The notes beneath the pieces were generated by a model. The model did no database searches. It was not told the origin of the DNA and was given only the letters and a program-made list of their open reading frames with translations. Source: JAJTHY01 sp964458795 (GTDB lineage Bacteria; Pseudomonadota; Alphaproteobacteria; Rickettsiales; Midichloriaceae). Taken from it: a DNA stretch of 42,032 nucleotides. The translations under genes were made by a program, and so were the position numbers. Numbering within the stretch: position 1 is the stretch's first letter; each line of letters starts with the position of its first letter. Location: contig CAYWJW010000008.1 of assembly GCA_964458795.1 (NCBI GenBank), positions 1 through 42,032 on the forward strand. Reading direction: 5' to 3'. Positions 17,438 to 26,471 of this stretch are shown piece by piece.

Positions 17438-17552
17438 GGATCAAGTCCGGCATGACATTTTTAGAGGCATAGGCATAATTCTTCAATCTTATATTTGTTA
17501 GTATATCTTACAAAAAAGTCCCATGGAAGCCCCTGTGCAAAATATTTTTTGC
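17438..17552 (+). repeat. Modular repeat: right half of palindrome and 3' module (copy E, part 2)
   Basis: Starts with the second GGATCAAGTCC, completes the palindrome with GGCATGACAT, then the 3' module from 17481 (CTTATATTTGTTAGTATA, then CAAAAAAGTCCCATGGAAG, then the AT-rich end). The last 20 bases form a hairpin, GTGCAAAA (17535-17542) and TTTTGCAC (17547-17554), right after the stop of the 17558-18085 gene, where it could end that transcript. Confidence 0.75.
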
Positions 17553-17557
17553 ACTTT

Positions 17558-18085
17558 CTAATAAGAGCCAGTCTTGGTCTTTTTTACCAGTTTCTGCTCA
17601 TTAATCTTGGTGCCAAGAATATGGTTTTTGAACTTACCTTCTTCTATCCAGTCCAATTTCTTTAGGATGTTGATACTAGAATTGACAATTGCAGTCACCA
17701 TTTTCTTTATTGCAGCATTTAATTTATGAAAATGAGACACTGCTAGCTGCAACAAATTATTATCCACATACTTGTTGCTAATCCTATTTAGATCTACCTC
17801 TATATGCTCTATCTCCTTATGAATGCTTTCCATAGTCATGGAAACATATGTAATCTTATTATTTTTAGTAATTGCTTTTACTAAAGCAACTCTCTCCGTA
17901 TGAGCATGATTTACTAAAGCATGGACATCAGTATAGAGTCGTTTAACTTCTCCTGGCATTTGGCTAAAACTAAGCTTTATTTCCTTGAGTACAGAGGGCA
18001 TGCCTTTTTCAATTTTTTTAACCAGCGCACTTACTTGCGCAATTAGGTTATCTAAGTATTTTTGAGTTGAATGAATCTTTGACAT
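17558..18085 (-). CDS. Small alpha-helical orphan protein
   Basis: A 175-residue protein I do not recognise. The whole sequence reads as amphipathic helix with heptad-like spacing (SALVKKIEKGMPSVLKEI, then SIHKEIEHIEVDLNRI), no signal peptide and no membrane helix; the C-terminus is basic (EQKLVKKTKTGSY). AGAGG lies 9 nt before the ATG. A 25-bp hairpin stands just upstream of that site. A coiled-coil or bundle protein is the most that can be said. Confidence 0.65.
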   Translation of the reverse strand: MSKIHSTQKYLDNLIAQVSALVKKIEKGMPSVLKEIKLSFSQMPGEVKRLYTDVHALVNHAHTERVALVKAITKNNKITYVSMTMESIHKEIEHIEVDLNRISNKYVDNNLLQLAVSHFHKLNAAIKKMVTAIVNSSINILKKLDWIEEGKFKNHILGTKINEQKLVKKTKTGSY

Positions 18086-18102
18086 AATGCTTACCTCTTA
18101 AA

Positions 18103-18127
18103 TATTATCATCATCTTGATGATAATA
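18103..18127. promoter_or_regulatory. Perfect hairpin just upstream of a Shine-Dalgarno
   Basis: Arms TATTATCATCA (18103-18113) and TGATGATAATA (18117-18127) with loop TCT, 11 bp perfect. On the minus strand it ends about 5 nt before the AGAGG of the 17558-18085 gene. There is no T-run, so it is not a standard terminator; an operator or leader structure is possible. Confidence 0.5.
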
Positions 18128-18205
18128 CTTAAAGGTTAATAAGTGGTTAATTGTAAGGATTAATATAGCTAAGATGGTATAAATTAGCATGTTAACTCTG
18201 CTTAG

Positions 18206-21200
18206 CTATAAAATCTTCTCTTCTCCGCAGGCTATAATGGATTTTATATATTTAATAGCTACTGTAAGCTTAGCTACATAAGCCTCGCTAGTACCGGTTT
18301 TTGTCATAAGATCTTTAATATAATCGTTAAAGCGGGAAAATCTATTGTATCGTTTATCTGTATTGAAGGAACAATTAGCAAAAGAACCGGTTTCACTAAG
18401 CTCTTGGTGAACCATTCTCATATGCAATGAATAAACTTCAGCAACTAGAGAACGTAGAGCTACAATCTGCAGATACTCTCTTGGTACAAACGCTTTTGCC
18501 ATGTTAACCAACCATCTAATGTGGAATAGATCGCTGCAGGTATAATATATTTTAGCAGCTTCTACAACTTTACGTTTTGATTCTTTGGCTACATAAACTA
18601 TGTCAAAGGCTGTTAGTAGTTCACTTAGTTTTGAAATTATAATAGCTGCTTCATGTGCTTTAGGATCTCCAGCAAATTGTTGTAAATCTTCTTTTTCTTC
18701 TTCTTTCATTCGATTTGTTAGGAGACTATCTATAGATTTTCTTAAGGCAGTAACACCGGACTTATAGAACTCTATCATCTTTCCTACATCTTTAATGATT
18801 AGATGTATGTTAACTAACCAAGTTATATTGCGCCCCAACACGGCTTGGATGCGATTGAAGAGCTTGTTTTTATGCTCTACTGATATAGTGGAGTCAAGTT
18901 TTTCAACATATTGCCATAGGTGATCAATATCAAAAACTTCTCTAACTACCACAAAAGCTTTTATTAGATCTTCTGGCCTTGCTCCGGTTTCATCTAATAA
19001 TTGATGAAAGAACGTACAGCCTAGCATATTGATGAAATCGTTAATAAGTACAGTAGATATAATCTCATGACTTAATGCGTGTTTTTCAACATAATTTTGA
19101 TGCTTTTCTATTAATTTGTTGGGGAAGTACTTAATGAGGTACTTATGTAAATACGGATCACTAGCTAGCTTAGCTTCGTTAAGTAGCTTTAGAGAAGAGT
19201 TTTTTGCATAGGCTAGCAATACCGCTATTTCAGGTCTAGATAGGCTAGAGTGTTCCTTCATAAGGTTTCCTAGTTCTTCCTCTGTAGGCAGGAATTCTAT
19301 TTCTCTATCAAGCTCTCCATTTTTATCTAAATAGTTAATCAACCAAGCGTGGCTCCTGATTTTAACGTAGTCGCTCTGCTGCTCAAGGCTTATAATCTGA
19401 GTTTGCTTTTTATTATCTTCCAGGACTAAGTCAGCAATTTGAGAAGTTAAAGTTTCTAATAACTTATTGCGATCAGACATCTTAAGCTTTCCAGACTTAA
19501 TAGGTTCAGCAAGAGCAATCTTTATATTCACTTCATGATCCGAGCAATCCACTCCTCCTGAGTTGTCAATAAAGTCTGTATTTATCCGGCCACCAGACCT
19601 TGCATATTCAATTCTCCCAAGTTGCGTGAACCCTAAATTCCCCCCTTCACCCACAACTTTAGCTCGCATTTGAGAGCCATTTATGCGCAGTGAGTCATTC
19701 ACCTTGTCACCAATACGTTCATTGGGTTCAGTTTTTGCTTTTACATAGGTTCCGATACCACCATTCCAGAATAAATCTACCTTTGCTTTTAGAATTGCAT
19801 TGATCAAATCATCTGGTGCAAGCGTATTATCGCCAATATCTAGTAATTGTTTTACCTCATGAGATATAGGTATAGACTTTTGCTTGCGATCAAATACACC
19901 TCCACCTTTAGATATTAACTTAACATTATAATCGCTCCATTGAGAGCGTGGTAAATCATATAGGCGTTTACGTTCCTTAAAGCTGATTTCAATATTAGGT
20001 GTGGGGTCAAGAAATATATGGGAATGATTAAATGCTGCTACCAAAACAATATTCTTGGACATTAACATACCATTACCGAATACATCGCCTGACATATCGC
20101 CAACACCGGCACAGGTAATTTGTTGCTTATTTACATCTATACCCATATCTTCGAAATGGCGCGCTACAGATATCCAAGTACCTCTGGATGTAATCGCCAT
20201 TTTCTTATGGTCATATCCGGCTGAACCGCCGGAGGCAAAGGCATCTCCTAGCCAGAAGTTATGATTTTTTGATACTTCATTGGCATAATCGGAAAAGGAC
20301 GCTGTACCTTTGTCTGCGGCCACCACTAGATATGGATCATCCTCATCACGTCTCACCACATTCTTCGGTGCAACAATTTTGCCGGATACTATGTTATCAG
20401 TAATATCCAAAAGCCCCCCAAGAAATATTTTATAGCATGCGATACCCTCAGCTAAAAATTCATCTCTGCCATCACTTGGTTGTACTCTTTTAAGCACAAA
20501 ACTACCTTTAGAGCCAACTGGTACTATAACAGAGTTCTTAGTCATCTGAGCTTTCATTAAGCCTAAAACCTCAGTTCTATAATCTTCAGGACGATCAGAC
20601 CAGCGCAGGCCGCCACGTGCAATTTTCCCGCCGCGCAGGTGAATTGCTTCAAATCTTGAGGAATATATGAAAATCTCTGCATATGGTCTTGGTAAAGGCA
20701 AATCTGTAATATCAGTTGATTTAAATTTAAAAGATACATGATCTTTTGGCTTACCATCAGTATCCATCTGATAATAATTGGTGCGCAGAGTAGCTTTAAA
20801 AACACTTATCAAACTTCTAATAGCTCGGTCTTCATTTATACCCTTGATATCGTTAAGTACTTCTTTGATATTTTCTTCTATTTTATCTGCACGATCATGC
20901 TCTTCTTTAGATAGATTTGGGTTTAAGTTAGTATCAAATAGTTCTATAAGTAACTGTGCAATCTTAGGGCTGTCCAGTAGAACTTGCACAGTATATTCAG
21001 AGCTTAATGGGTATTTAGTTTGGCGTAGATATTTTGCATAGGCTCTAAATAAGTTAGCTTGGCGATAATCTAAGCCACAAACCATTATAAGAGAGTTGAA
21101 AGCATCGTCATCTATAGTTTTGGCCCATATTTGTCGCAACGCTTCTCTAGCATTTTCACAAGCTTCATTTGAGATTATCACAGCTTTATTTTTTGGTGAT

Positions 21201-22984
21201 AGTCTAAAATGAGATAGGTAAACAATATGGTTTTTACTATCACCATTTACCTTAACTTGATAGATCTCAACATCTAATGCTTCAAGACCCAAATGTTCTA
21301 TCAAAGGCAATGTTGAAGACAACGTTTGTTCTTTGCTTGGAGAGTAAATTTTTAAGTGTAATTGATTGGATTTTTTTTCTAATTTTCTTATATAAATGTC
21401 AAAGAGAACTTCTTTTTTGCAAATAGCCTCTTCTATAAACTTTATATCATGAACGGCTTTAGCACCACTGAATACCGATTTATATCTAAGATCAAAAGCA
21501 TCCGAATATCGGTTATGATAAGTTGCGGAATCTTTCTTATTATAATTTCTAGCAAGTGACGTATATAAATCATCGCTCCAATTGCTGAGTCTTGCAATAA
21601 TCTTATTTTCTATTTTGTCGGCTAGTTCTTTTGTTATTGGGCCATCTTCATGCAATTTTAACACTAATTGCACCCTTGTTAAAGCCCCCTCAGCTATTTG
21701 TACGTAGCGCTTGGTGACTACAGCATTTAATTCTTCGCAAATAATGCTTTCGATAATAAGGCGAATCTCCGTACTAAATTTTTTCTCAGGTATAAAGACA
21801 ATGCAACTAACAAATTTCCCAGCTGGATATTTTCGAAGAATAACCTTGATTCTTGGAATTAGCATTAGTGAAACTATACTGATTGCTGTATCAAACAACT
21901 CATCGCTATCCATCTGGAGGATCTCTCCTCTTGGGAAAGATTCGAGAGCAGTGACTAGTTCCTTGCAGTTATGACTGCTTTCTGGAAAGCCATATTTATA
22001 TATTACCTGATTAATTTTTTGGCGCATTAATGGTATATTACGTACACTTTGATAGTATACAGTGGAGGTGAATAGACCAAAAAATATGTTGGCGCCTTTG
22101 CAGTTACCTTTGCTATCATATTTTTTTGATATAATTACGTCTAAACTCGAGGCTCTGTGTACAACTGAGCGCTCATCCCATTTGCGGATTACAACAAAGT
22201 CATCGCTTTTTAATTCTTCTACATAAGGCAATTGCTTAATTTCATATAGCTTTGAGCGCAATATTCCCAATCTGCTATTCTTCTTTTCAGTGATTTTTTT
22301 ACCGTCAAACTCGCAGGTTAGCTCACCTAAGAATACAAAGTTATTGGCTATAAGCCATTCTAGGAAATTAACGGACTCATTTTTTAAATCCACTCTATCT
22401 CTAATACCAACAGAAGGGAAAGATGACGTATCTTTCTCCATGGATGCTCTCATACTTAGCCAATCAGCAACGCTGTAGTTCACACATTTTAATATATCCC
22501 TAAGCTTCTGTTTTATGTCTTCCAGATATTCTTCATGCAGGCGATTGGCTATATGAATTTGAATTACATATTCACGTTGTCCATCATCTGAAAATGCAAT
22601 AAATTTGCCAAGCTTATCTCGCTGAACTGTCACCATTGTGTGTGTTATAAGCACTATGTCAATCAAGCGAGTTTTAAATTCATTGCTTATTGAATCGACC
22701 AGAAATGGGGCATCTGCATCTACAGCTTGCAATACAACATATTCATCTACTTTAGGGTCTACAAAATGATCAACTCTACCCTCAGTTGTTACTCTTTCCT
22801 TTAATACTTTGAAACTATAAGTCGCGCATGCAAGTAGGTGTTCGGGAGTGAATTCTTTTAAGTCTTCATAAGAAACAACGCTGTATAGCCTCTCAATGAA
22901 TTCAATCAATTCTTTGCTTTTTGTAAGTTTTGTTATTTTTGAAACAAACTTTACAAGTCTTTCGCTAACATGATTGTTTTTCAT
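18206..22984 (-). CDS. gdhB: NAD-specific glutamate dehydrogenase, large (GDH-180) type
   Basis: Oxidatively deaminates glutamate to 2-oxoglutarate and ammonia, reducing NAD, in the cytoplasm. Seen: about 1592 residues, the usual length of this class; N-terminal ACT-like regulatory region (first ~650 residues), then the catalytic region with HLRGGKIARGGLRWSDRPED, MTKNSVIVPVGSKGSFVLK (catalytic lysines) and the Rossmann part VAADKGTASFSD, GGSAGYDHKKM, CAGVGDMSGDVFGNGML and NGGIGTYVKA. I chose ATG at 22984, which has AGGAG 5 nt upstream; an ATG at 23011 lacks one. In Rickettsiales this enzyme is a main route of carbon from host amino acids into the TCA cycle. It is followed on its own strand by the 175-residue gene. 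Confidence 0.96.
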   Translation of the reverse strand: MKNNHVSERLVKFVSKITKLTKSKELIEFIERLYSVVSYEDLKEFTPEHLLACATYSFKVLKERVTTEGRVDHFVDPKVDEYVVLQAVDADAPFLVDSISNEFKTRLIDIVLITHTMVTVQRDKLGKFIAFSDDGQREYVIQIHIANRLHEEYLEDIKQKLRDILKCVNYSVADWLSMRASMEKDTSSFPSVGIRDRVDLKNESVNFLEWLIANNFVFLGELTCEFDGKKITEKKNSRLGILRSKLYEIKQLPYVEELKSDDFVVIRKWDERSVVHRASSLDVIISKKYDSKGNCKGANIFFGLFTSTVYYQSVRNIPLMRQKINQVIYKYGFPESSHNCKELVTALESFPRGEILQMDSDELFDTAISIVSLMLIPRIKVILRKYPAGKFVSCIVFIPEKKFSTEIRLIIESIICEELNAVVTKRYVQIAEGALTRVQLVLKLHEDGPITKELADKIENKIIARLSNWSDDLYTSLARNYNKKDSATYHNRYSDAFDLRYKSVFSGAKAVHDIKFIEEAICKKEVLFDIYIRKLEKKSNQLHLKIYSPSKEQTLSSTLPLIEHLGLEALDVEIYQVKVNGDSKNHIVYLSHFRLSPKNKAVIISNEACENAREALRQIWAKTIDDDAFNSLIMVCGLDYRQANLFRAYAKYLRQTKYPLSSEYTVQVLLDSPKIAQLLIELFDTNLNPNLSKEEHDRADKIEENIKEVLNDIKGINEDRAIRSLISVFKATLRTNYYQMDTDGKPKDHVSFKFKSTDITDLPLPRPYAEIFIYSSRFEAIHLRGGKIARGGLRWSDRPEDYRTEVLGLMKAQMTKNSVIVPVGSKGSFVLKRVQPSDGRDEFLAEGIACYKIFLGGLLDITDNIVSGKIVAPKNVVRRDEDDPYLVVAADKGTASFSDYANEVSKNHNFWLGDAFASGGSAGYDHKKMAITSRGTWISVARHFEDMGIDVNKQQITCAGVGDMSGDVFGNGMLMSKNIVLVAAFNHSHIFLDPTPNIEISFKERKRLYDLPRSQWSDYNVKLISKGGGVFDRKQKSIPISHEVKQLLDIGDNTLAPDDLINAILKAKVDLFWNGGIGTYVKAKTEPNERIGDKVNDSLRINGSQMRAKVVGEGGNLGFTQLGRIEYARSGGRINTDFIDNSGGVDCSDHEVNIKIALAEPIKSGKLKMSDRNKLLETLTSQIADLVLEDNKKQTQIISLEQQSDYVKIRSHAWLINYLDKNGELDREIEFLPTEEELGNLMKEHSSLSRPEIAVLLAYAKNSSLKLLNEAKLASDPYLHKYLIKYFPNKLIEKHQNYVEKHALSHEIISTVLINDFINMLGCTFFHQLLDETGARPEDLIKAFVVVREVFDIDHLWQYVEKLDSTISVEHKNKLFNRIQAVLGRNITWLVNIHLIIKDVGKMIEFYKSGVTALRKSIDSLLTNRMKEEEKEDLQQFAGDPKAHEAAIIISKLSELLTAFDIVYVAKESKRKVVEAAKIYYTCSDLFHIRWLVNMAKAFVPREYLQIVALRSLVAEVYSLHMRMVHQELSETGSFANCSFNTDKRYNRFSRFNDYIKDLMTKTGTSEAYVAKLTVAIKYIKSIIACGEEKIL

Positions 22985-23025
22985 TTTCGCTCCTATATGC
23001 ATATATTTCAAACTATACTACTTGT

Positions 23026-23055
23026 ATCTTAGCAGATTTTTATACTTATATTCAA
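23026..23055 (-). promoter_or_regulatory. Candidate promoter for glutamate dehydrogenase
   Basis: On the minus strand, TTGAAT (23055-23050), an 18-bp spacer and TAAGAT (23031-23026), 41 bp before the ATG at 22984. Four to five of six bases match each consensus hexamer. Confidence 0.45.
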
Positions 23056-23088
23056 GATTTTATTAATTTTTACTTTGTGTGTAGACCA

Positions 23089-24183
23089 TTAGGACTTCAC
23101 TTCTTCAAAGTGCAATATAACTAAGATGCCTATTACTAATGCAATTAAGCTGGGTGCAGCTGAGCCGAGCCAAATTGGTATGTCGCCTGCCGCTGCGAAA
23201 GCAAATATGAGGTCTGAGAAGAAGTAAATTAAGAATCCAACTAATAGTGCAAGTACAAGCATGCTATTTCCTTTACCAAATCTCGGTGGAGACATTGAGA
23301 AAGCAGCACCCAATATAACCATAGAAATAAAGAATATAGGCGACATCATTAACCTATAAAAATATAGTTTATGCTTAGTAACTGAAAGCCCTGAATTTTC
23401 TGCTATTGCAATGAATGTTGGTAATTTCCAAAACGATAAGCTCTCAGGTGGCACTAAGCTTTCTTGAATCTGCTCAAAAGTTATATTCGTAGGTATGATT
23501 ACATCTTTGACAATTTCGTTTAACGAATTCTCTGATGTTTGTTGAGCATTGATAAGCTTCCATTCGCCAACTTCAAATTCTGCTGCTTCAGCATCTATAC
23601 GTTTCACAAAGCTTTTATTTTCATCGATAAAATAAAATGTAACTTCATGCAGTCGCTTATTGTTCTGTCCAATCCTTAAGGCATGAATTATACTTTCCAC
23701 ACCATTATTATCGATTTGCTTAATCCATAAACCAGTCTTAGATATCGCAAGTAAGCTAGGGCTTCCCTTAAGATGGCTTGCTTCATTCTTTAAGTATTTA
23801 GAAATAAGCCCAGAGGTTAGGGGGTTTAAGACTAGAGCATAGAGTATACCTAATACAAGTGCGCAACTTATTATGGGGATTAAGTATTGATATACAGATA
23901 GCCCAATAGATTTAAAAATTGTAATCTCGTTATTTTTTGACATCCTCATATAGGTTAGCATAGAAGCTAGTAAAACCAGAAATCCTAATACTTTTTGTAA
24001 ATGCATAGGATTTTTCTGAGCTGACATAATAAGCACTTTGCCTATTGCAACATTCTTGGAGGCGGTAATACGAGTAAGCTCTATAAAATCAAATATGAAT
24101 AATAGGCTCGCAACTATTGCGACTATTATCAATAGATAGAATAGGTACTGTCTTATCAAATATTTGTCTAAAATTGAGAACAT
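23089..24183 (-). CDS. lptG: LPS export ABC transporter permease LptG
   Basis: Inner-membrane permease of the LptB2FG exporter that extracts LPS from the membrane and hands it to the LptC/A/D bridge. Seen: the YjgP/YjgQ layout, with three N-terminal helices (SILDKYLIRQYLFYLLIIV onward), a periplasmic beta-jellyroll region (about residues 130-260) and three C-terminal helices with FISMVILGAAFSMSPPRFGK and GFLIYFFSDL. The start at ATG 24183 gives the family-like N-terminus; an ATG at 24213 would add ten residues with no better ribosome site. LptF-type paralogue is the alternative, but LDKYL and FIELTR favour LptG. Partner of lptD at 8215. Confidence 0.87.
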   Translation of the reverse strand: MFSILDKYLIRQYLFYLLIIVAIVASLLFIFDFIELTRITASKNVAIGKVLIMSAQKNPMHLQKVLGFLVLLASMLTYMRMSKNNEITIFKSIGLSVYQYLIPIISCALVLGILYALVLNPLTSGLISKYLKNEASHLKGSPSLLAISKTGLWIKQIDNNGVESIIHALRIGQNNKRLHEVTFYFIDENKSFVKRIDAEAAEFEVGEWKLINAQQTSENSLNEIVKDVIIPTNITFEQIQESLVPPESLSFWKLPTFIAIAENSGLSVTKHKLYFYRLMMSPIFFISMVILGAAFSMSPPRFGKGNSMLVLALLVGFLIYFFSDLIFAFAAAGDIPIWLGSAAPSLIALVIGILVILHFEEVKS

Positions 24184-24298
24184 ACTAAAAAATAACAAAG
24201 ATCTCCCATGCATCTATATAACATAATCACTAATGCGAGTATATAAGTTAGTTTATCGCATATTTTAAAGGATTAGAATAAATTATTATGATTTATTC

Positions 24299-24327
24299 TT
24301 GACGGTGAGGAATCTCATTATTATAAG
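24299..24327 (+). promoter_or_regulatory. Strong sigma-70 promoter
   Basis: TTGACG (24299-24304), exactly 17 bp, then TATAAG (24322-24327), followed by an AAGGAGG Shine-Dalgarno and ATG at 24358. It is the best promoter match in the window. Confidence 0.75.
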
Positions 24328-24357
24328 CCTACGATAGTTGCCATAAAGGAGGTTATT

Positions 24358-25152
24358 ATGCAGGGGTCTAAATTTCAGGATATTTGTGACGCAATAGAAA
24401 AGGACAAAAATTTTCAACCCGGATGTGGTGATAGTGAGTTGTTGCGTCTGTCTTCCATTCATAGTAAATGGGGGGTTTCAATAAGCAGAGTTAGTGATTT
24501 TGATGAAGAACTTGGTAAACTTTATCATGTGCGGATGTCGATGTATGAGGTTCCTACTTCTGGTGCTACTACTTTAGGAACAGCAAATAGTAGAGGGCAG
24601 ATTTGGCATATCAATAATTTTTTCATTTCAGTAGGTTTAGATGGTACTACTCATACTTATGAATCTTATAATAATGGAGTATTCGGAGGTATTGCATATG
24701 GATATGGATATCGAGATTTTTTAAAGAAAATATGTTTGCATGATAAACAAACTATTCCATTTCTGCATGATTTCCGAGCTATCTGTGAACAAATAGAGGG
24801 AGATAAAAATTTTTGTCCCGAAGAGCATCCAGTTCAAGAGTTAGAGGAATTATCTCGTAGTGTTAAGAAAGAAGTTACGGCAATAAGCGAAGTGAAGGAT
24901 TTTAAAGACGATTTTTGTAAGCTTGCTAGACTTTTCCAGGTAATGAGCACATGTTATGGACATGGGTCAGACACTGAGGGAATGCCACTGCATTGGTATT
25001 CTAGTATTGCATATATTTTAGTAAAACCAAGTGGGAAGACAGAAGTATATATGTCTTATCAAGATGGAGTATTAGATAGTTGCATATTAGATAAAAATTA
25101 CTGTGAGTTTTTAGGTCAGAATTGCGTGCGTGACGCGTCTCTAGGTAAATAA
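24358..25152 (+). CDS. Orphan protein made of two similar halves
   Basis: A 264-residue protein I do not recognise. Seen: an internal duplication. Residues 6-126 and 139-256 share, in order, F..IC..IE.DKNF.P, a leucine-rich helix, IS.V.DF, a KL-rich helix, a tryptophan, a V/K..G.T strand, then Y.SY..GV, and a closing F....C. Conserved cysteines close each half. No signal peptide or membrane helix. It has a near-consensus promoter and AAGGAGG 5 nt before the ATG, so it may be well expressed. Its stop codon lies 1 bp from the stop of the convergent glycosyltransferase gene. A two-domain effector or binding protein is possible but unsupported. Confidence 0.75.
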   Translation: MQGSKFQDICDAIEKDKNFQPGCGDSELLRLSSIHSKWGVSISRVSDFDEELGKLYHVRMSMYEVPTSGATTLGTANSRGQIWHINNFFISVGLDGTTHTYESYNNGVFGGIAYGYGYRDFLKKICLHDKQTIPFLHDFRAICEQIEGDKNFCPEEHPVQELEELSRSVKKEVTAISEVKDFKDDFCKLARLFQVMSTCYGHGSDTEGMPLHWYSSIAYILVKPSGKTEVYMSYQDGVLDSCILDKNYCEFLGQNCVRDASLGK

Positions 25153-25160
25153 TTTACCTA
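25142..25160. terminator. 19-bp palindrome spanning two convergent stop codons
   Basis: TAGGTAAAT, A, ATTTACCTA: a perfect inverted repeat that contains the TAA of the + gene (25150-25152) and the TAA of the - gene (25154-25156). It could serve as a minimal two-way transcript end, but it is AT-rich, has almost no loop and no T-run. Confidence 0.35.
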
Positions 25161-26197
25161 TCGTTTTTACTCTGTAAATACAAAAAATGTATGTCTTCCA
25201 GGACGAGTTTTAGTGTCCTAGAAACAGCCACCATAGAATATCCTTTTGCGGTATTAAAAGCGGCTAGAGACATTCTTTTTTGTAGTTCTAGATCATGTGT
25301 TATTCTCATAATGGCACCCGCGATGCTCTGAGGATCATTGATGGGGACTAGTAGGCCATCATGCTCGTTGCTTAATATTTGTGCGGGGCCTTCTGCCATA
25401 GATGAAACTACAAGCTTAGAATTCATTATAGCTTCAATTAGGGCTATACCGAAAGATTCATGTCTGGATGGAAAGCAGAATATATCTATATCCTTCCAGT
25501 AAGCTTGTTTGTCGTCAACCCAACCTATGAAATCTACATATGCTTCTATACCAAGTTCTATGCATAAGTTCTGCAAATTCTTCTTTTCCTGCCCTTCGCC
25601 CGCAATAACGGCAGAAAAAGGGAAAGCGTTATCTTTTAATAGCTTAAGCGCCCGCATTAGTATGTCCAATCCCTTGATGTGCTCTAATCTTGAAAGAGTG
25701 CCTATCTTTACCGGGGTATGAAATTCGGGAATTGTATGAGTTAAATCGGCAGGAACGCTTACCATATTTGGTACTACAAATACTCTTGCAGTATCTTTAG
25801 ACTTTTTCAAAATCTTTTGCTTAAGATCTTCAGTAATTGCAATGATCGCATCTGACTTTAAAAGACTATTAAACTTATAATTGTGCGCAACACCCACTAC
25901 AGGAACATCTTGAGTAGCATAACGCATAAGCTTGCCTGCACGATCGCCATGTGTGATTATAAGAGTTGGTTGCACGCGCATTATAAGCTTTCTGATCTTC
26001 ATTACTGCGAATAGATCATATTGGCTGAAATTAGCTATTGCCTCATAATGCCTATTTAGGTATTTCCTAACCTCAGCTTTTGGATGGATTATGGGTATAA
26101 CTTCTATACCTTGCATTGCTAGGGCATGATTATAGTCTAGAAATGCTTGTTCTATGCCACCCATTTTTTTACCGAACATAACATTTAGTACTATCAC
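25154..26197 (-). CDS. Glycosyltransferase family 4 (GT-B fold)
   Basis: A 347-residue GT-B glycosyltransferase, likely transferring a sugar onto a surface glycan or lipid at the inner face of the membrane. Seen: an N-terminal GGIEQAFLDYNHAL acceptor-domain loop, then the C-terminal nucleotide-sugar domain with KIGTLSRLEHIKGLDILMRA, VIAGEGQEKKNL, FIGWVDDK, and the EX7E motif as ESFGIALIE, ending in DGLLVPINDPQSIAGAI. Standard length; no signal peptide. The substrate cannot be told; LPS core synthesis is plausible given lptD and lptG (inference). Confidence 0.85.
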   Translation of the reverse strand: MIVLNVMFGKKMGGIEQAFLDYNHALAMQGIEVIPIIHPKAEVRKYLNRHYEAIANFSQYDLFAVMKIRKLIMRVQPTLIITHGDRAGKLMRYATQDVPVVGVAHNYKFNSLLKSDAIIAITEDLKQKILKKSKDTARVFVVPNMVSVPADLTHTIPEFHTPVKIGTLSRLEHIKGLDILMRALKLLKDNAFPFSAVIAGEGQEKKNLQNLCIELGIEAYVDFIGWVDDKQAYWKDIDIFCFPSRHESFGIALIEAIMNSKLVVSSMAEGPAQILSNEHDGLLVPINDPQSIAGAIMRITHDLELQKRMSLAAFNTAKGYSMVAVSRTLKLVLEDIHFLYLQSKNDR

Positions 26198-26236
26198 AAA
26201 TTCTATTCCAACTTAAAAATGGGGTTAATGTATACT

Positions 26237-26309
26237 TCTTCTATCTTTCATTTATTAGTATACCCCACAGAAAAAGCCAATGGAAGCCCTTCAACGAAAT
26301 ATTTTTTAT
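26237..26309 (+). repeat. Intergenic repeat 3' module, copy F
   Basis: Blocks CTATCTTTCATTTATTAGTA, CAGAAAAAGCCAATGGAAG and CGAAATATTTTTTATA match copies A, C, D and E. It lies in the divergent 274-bp gap between the glycosyltransferase and the VWA gene, with no recognisable palindrome module. Confidence 0.75.
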
Positions 26310-26415
26310 ATATTAGCTGTCATATTAAGTTGCGATGGAATTGGTATTAGACTTGTTCAATGATGGAGAGGGAAGGGTAGTCTGGGGTAGCGAATGAAAA
26401 TTTTTAAATTATATA

Positions 26416-26445
26416 TTGACTGTCTTAATTAAAATCTCATAAAAT
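26416..26445 (+). promoter_or_regulatory. Candidate sigma-70 promoter for the VWA gene
   Basis: TTGACT (26416-26421), 18-bp spacer, TAAAAT (26440-26445), 26 bp before the ATG at 26472. A short leader results. Confidence 0.55.
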
Positions 26446-26471
26446 TCCGGAAGAACACTATGGGGTAAAAT

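Noticed and set aside
18086..18205. tRNA or small RNA gene between glutamate dehydrogenase and the 175-residue gene
   Set aside because: No cloverleaf or T-loop consensus could be found; only the simple hairpins reported are present.
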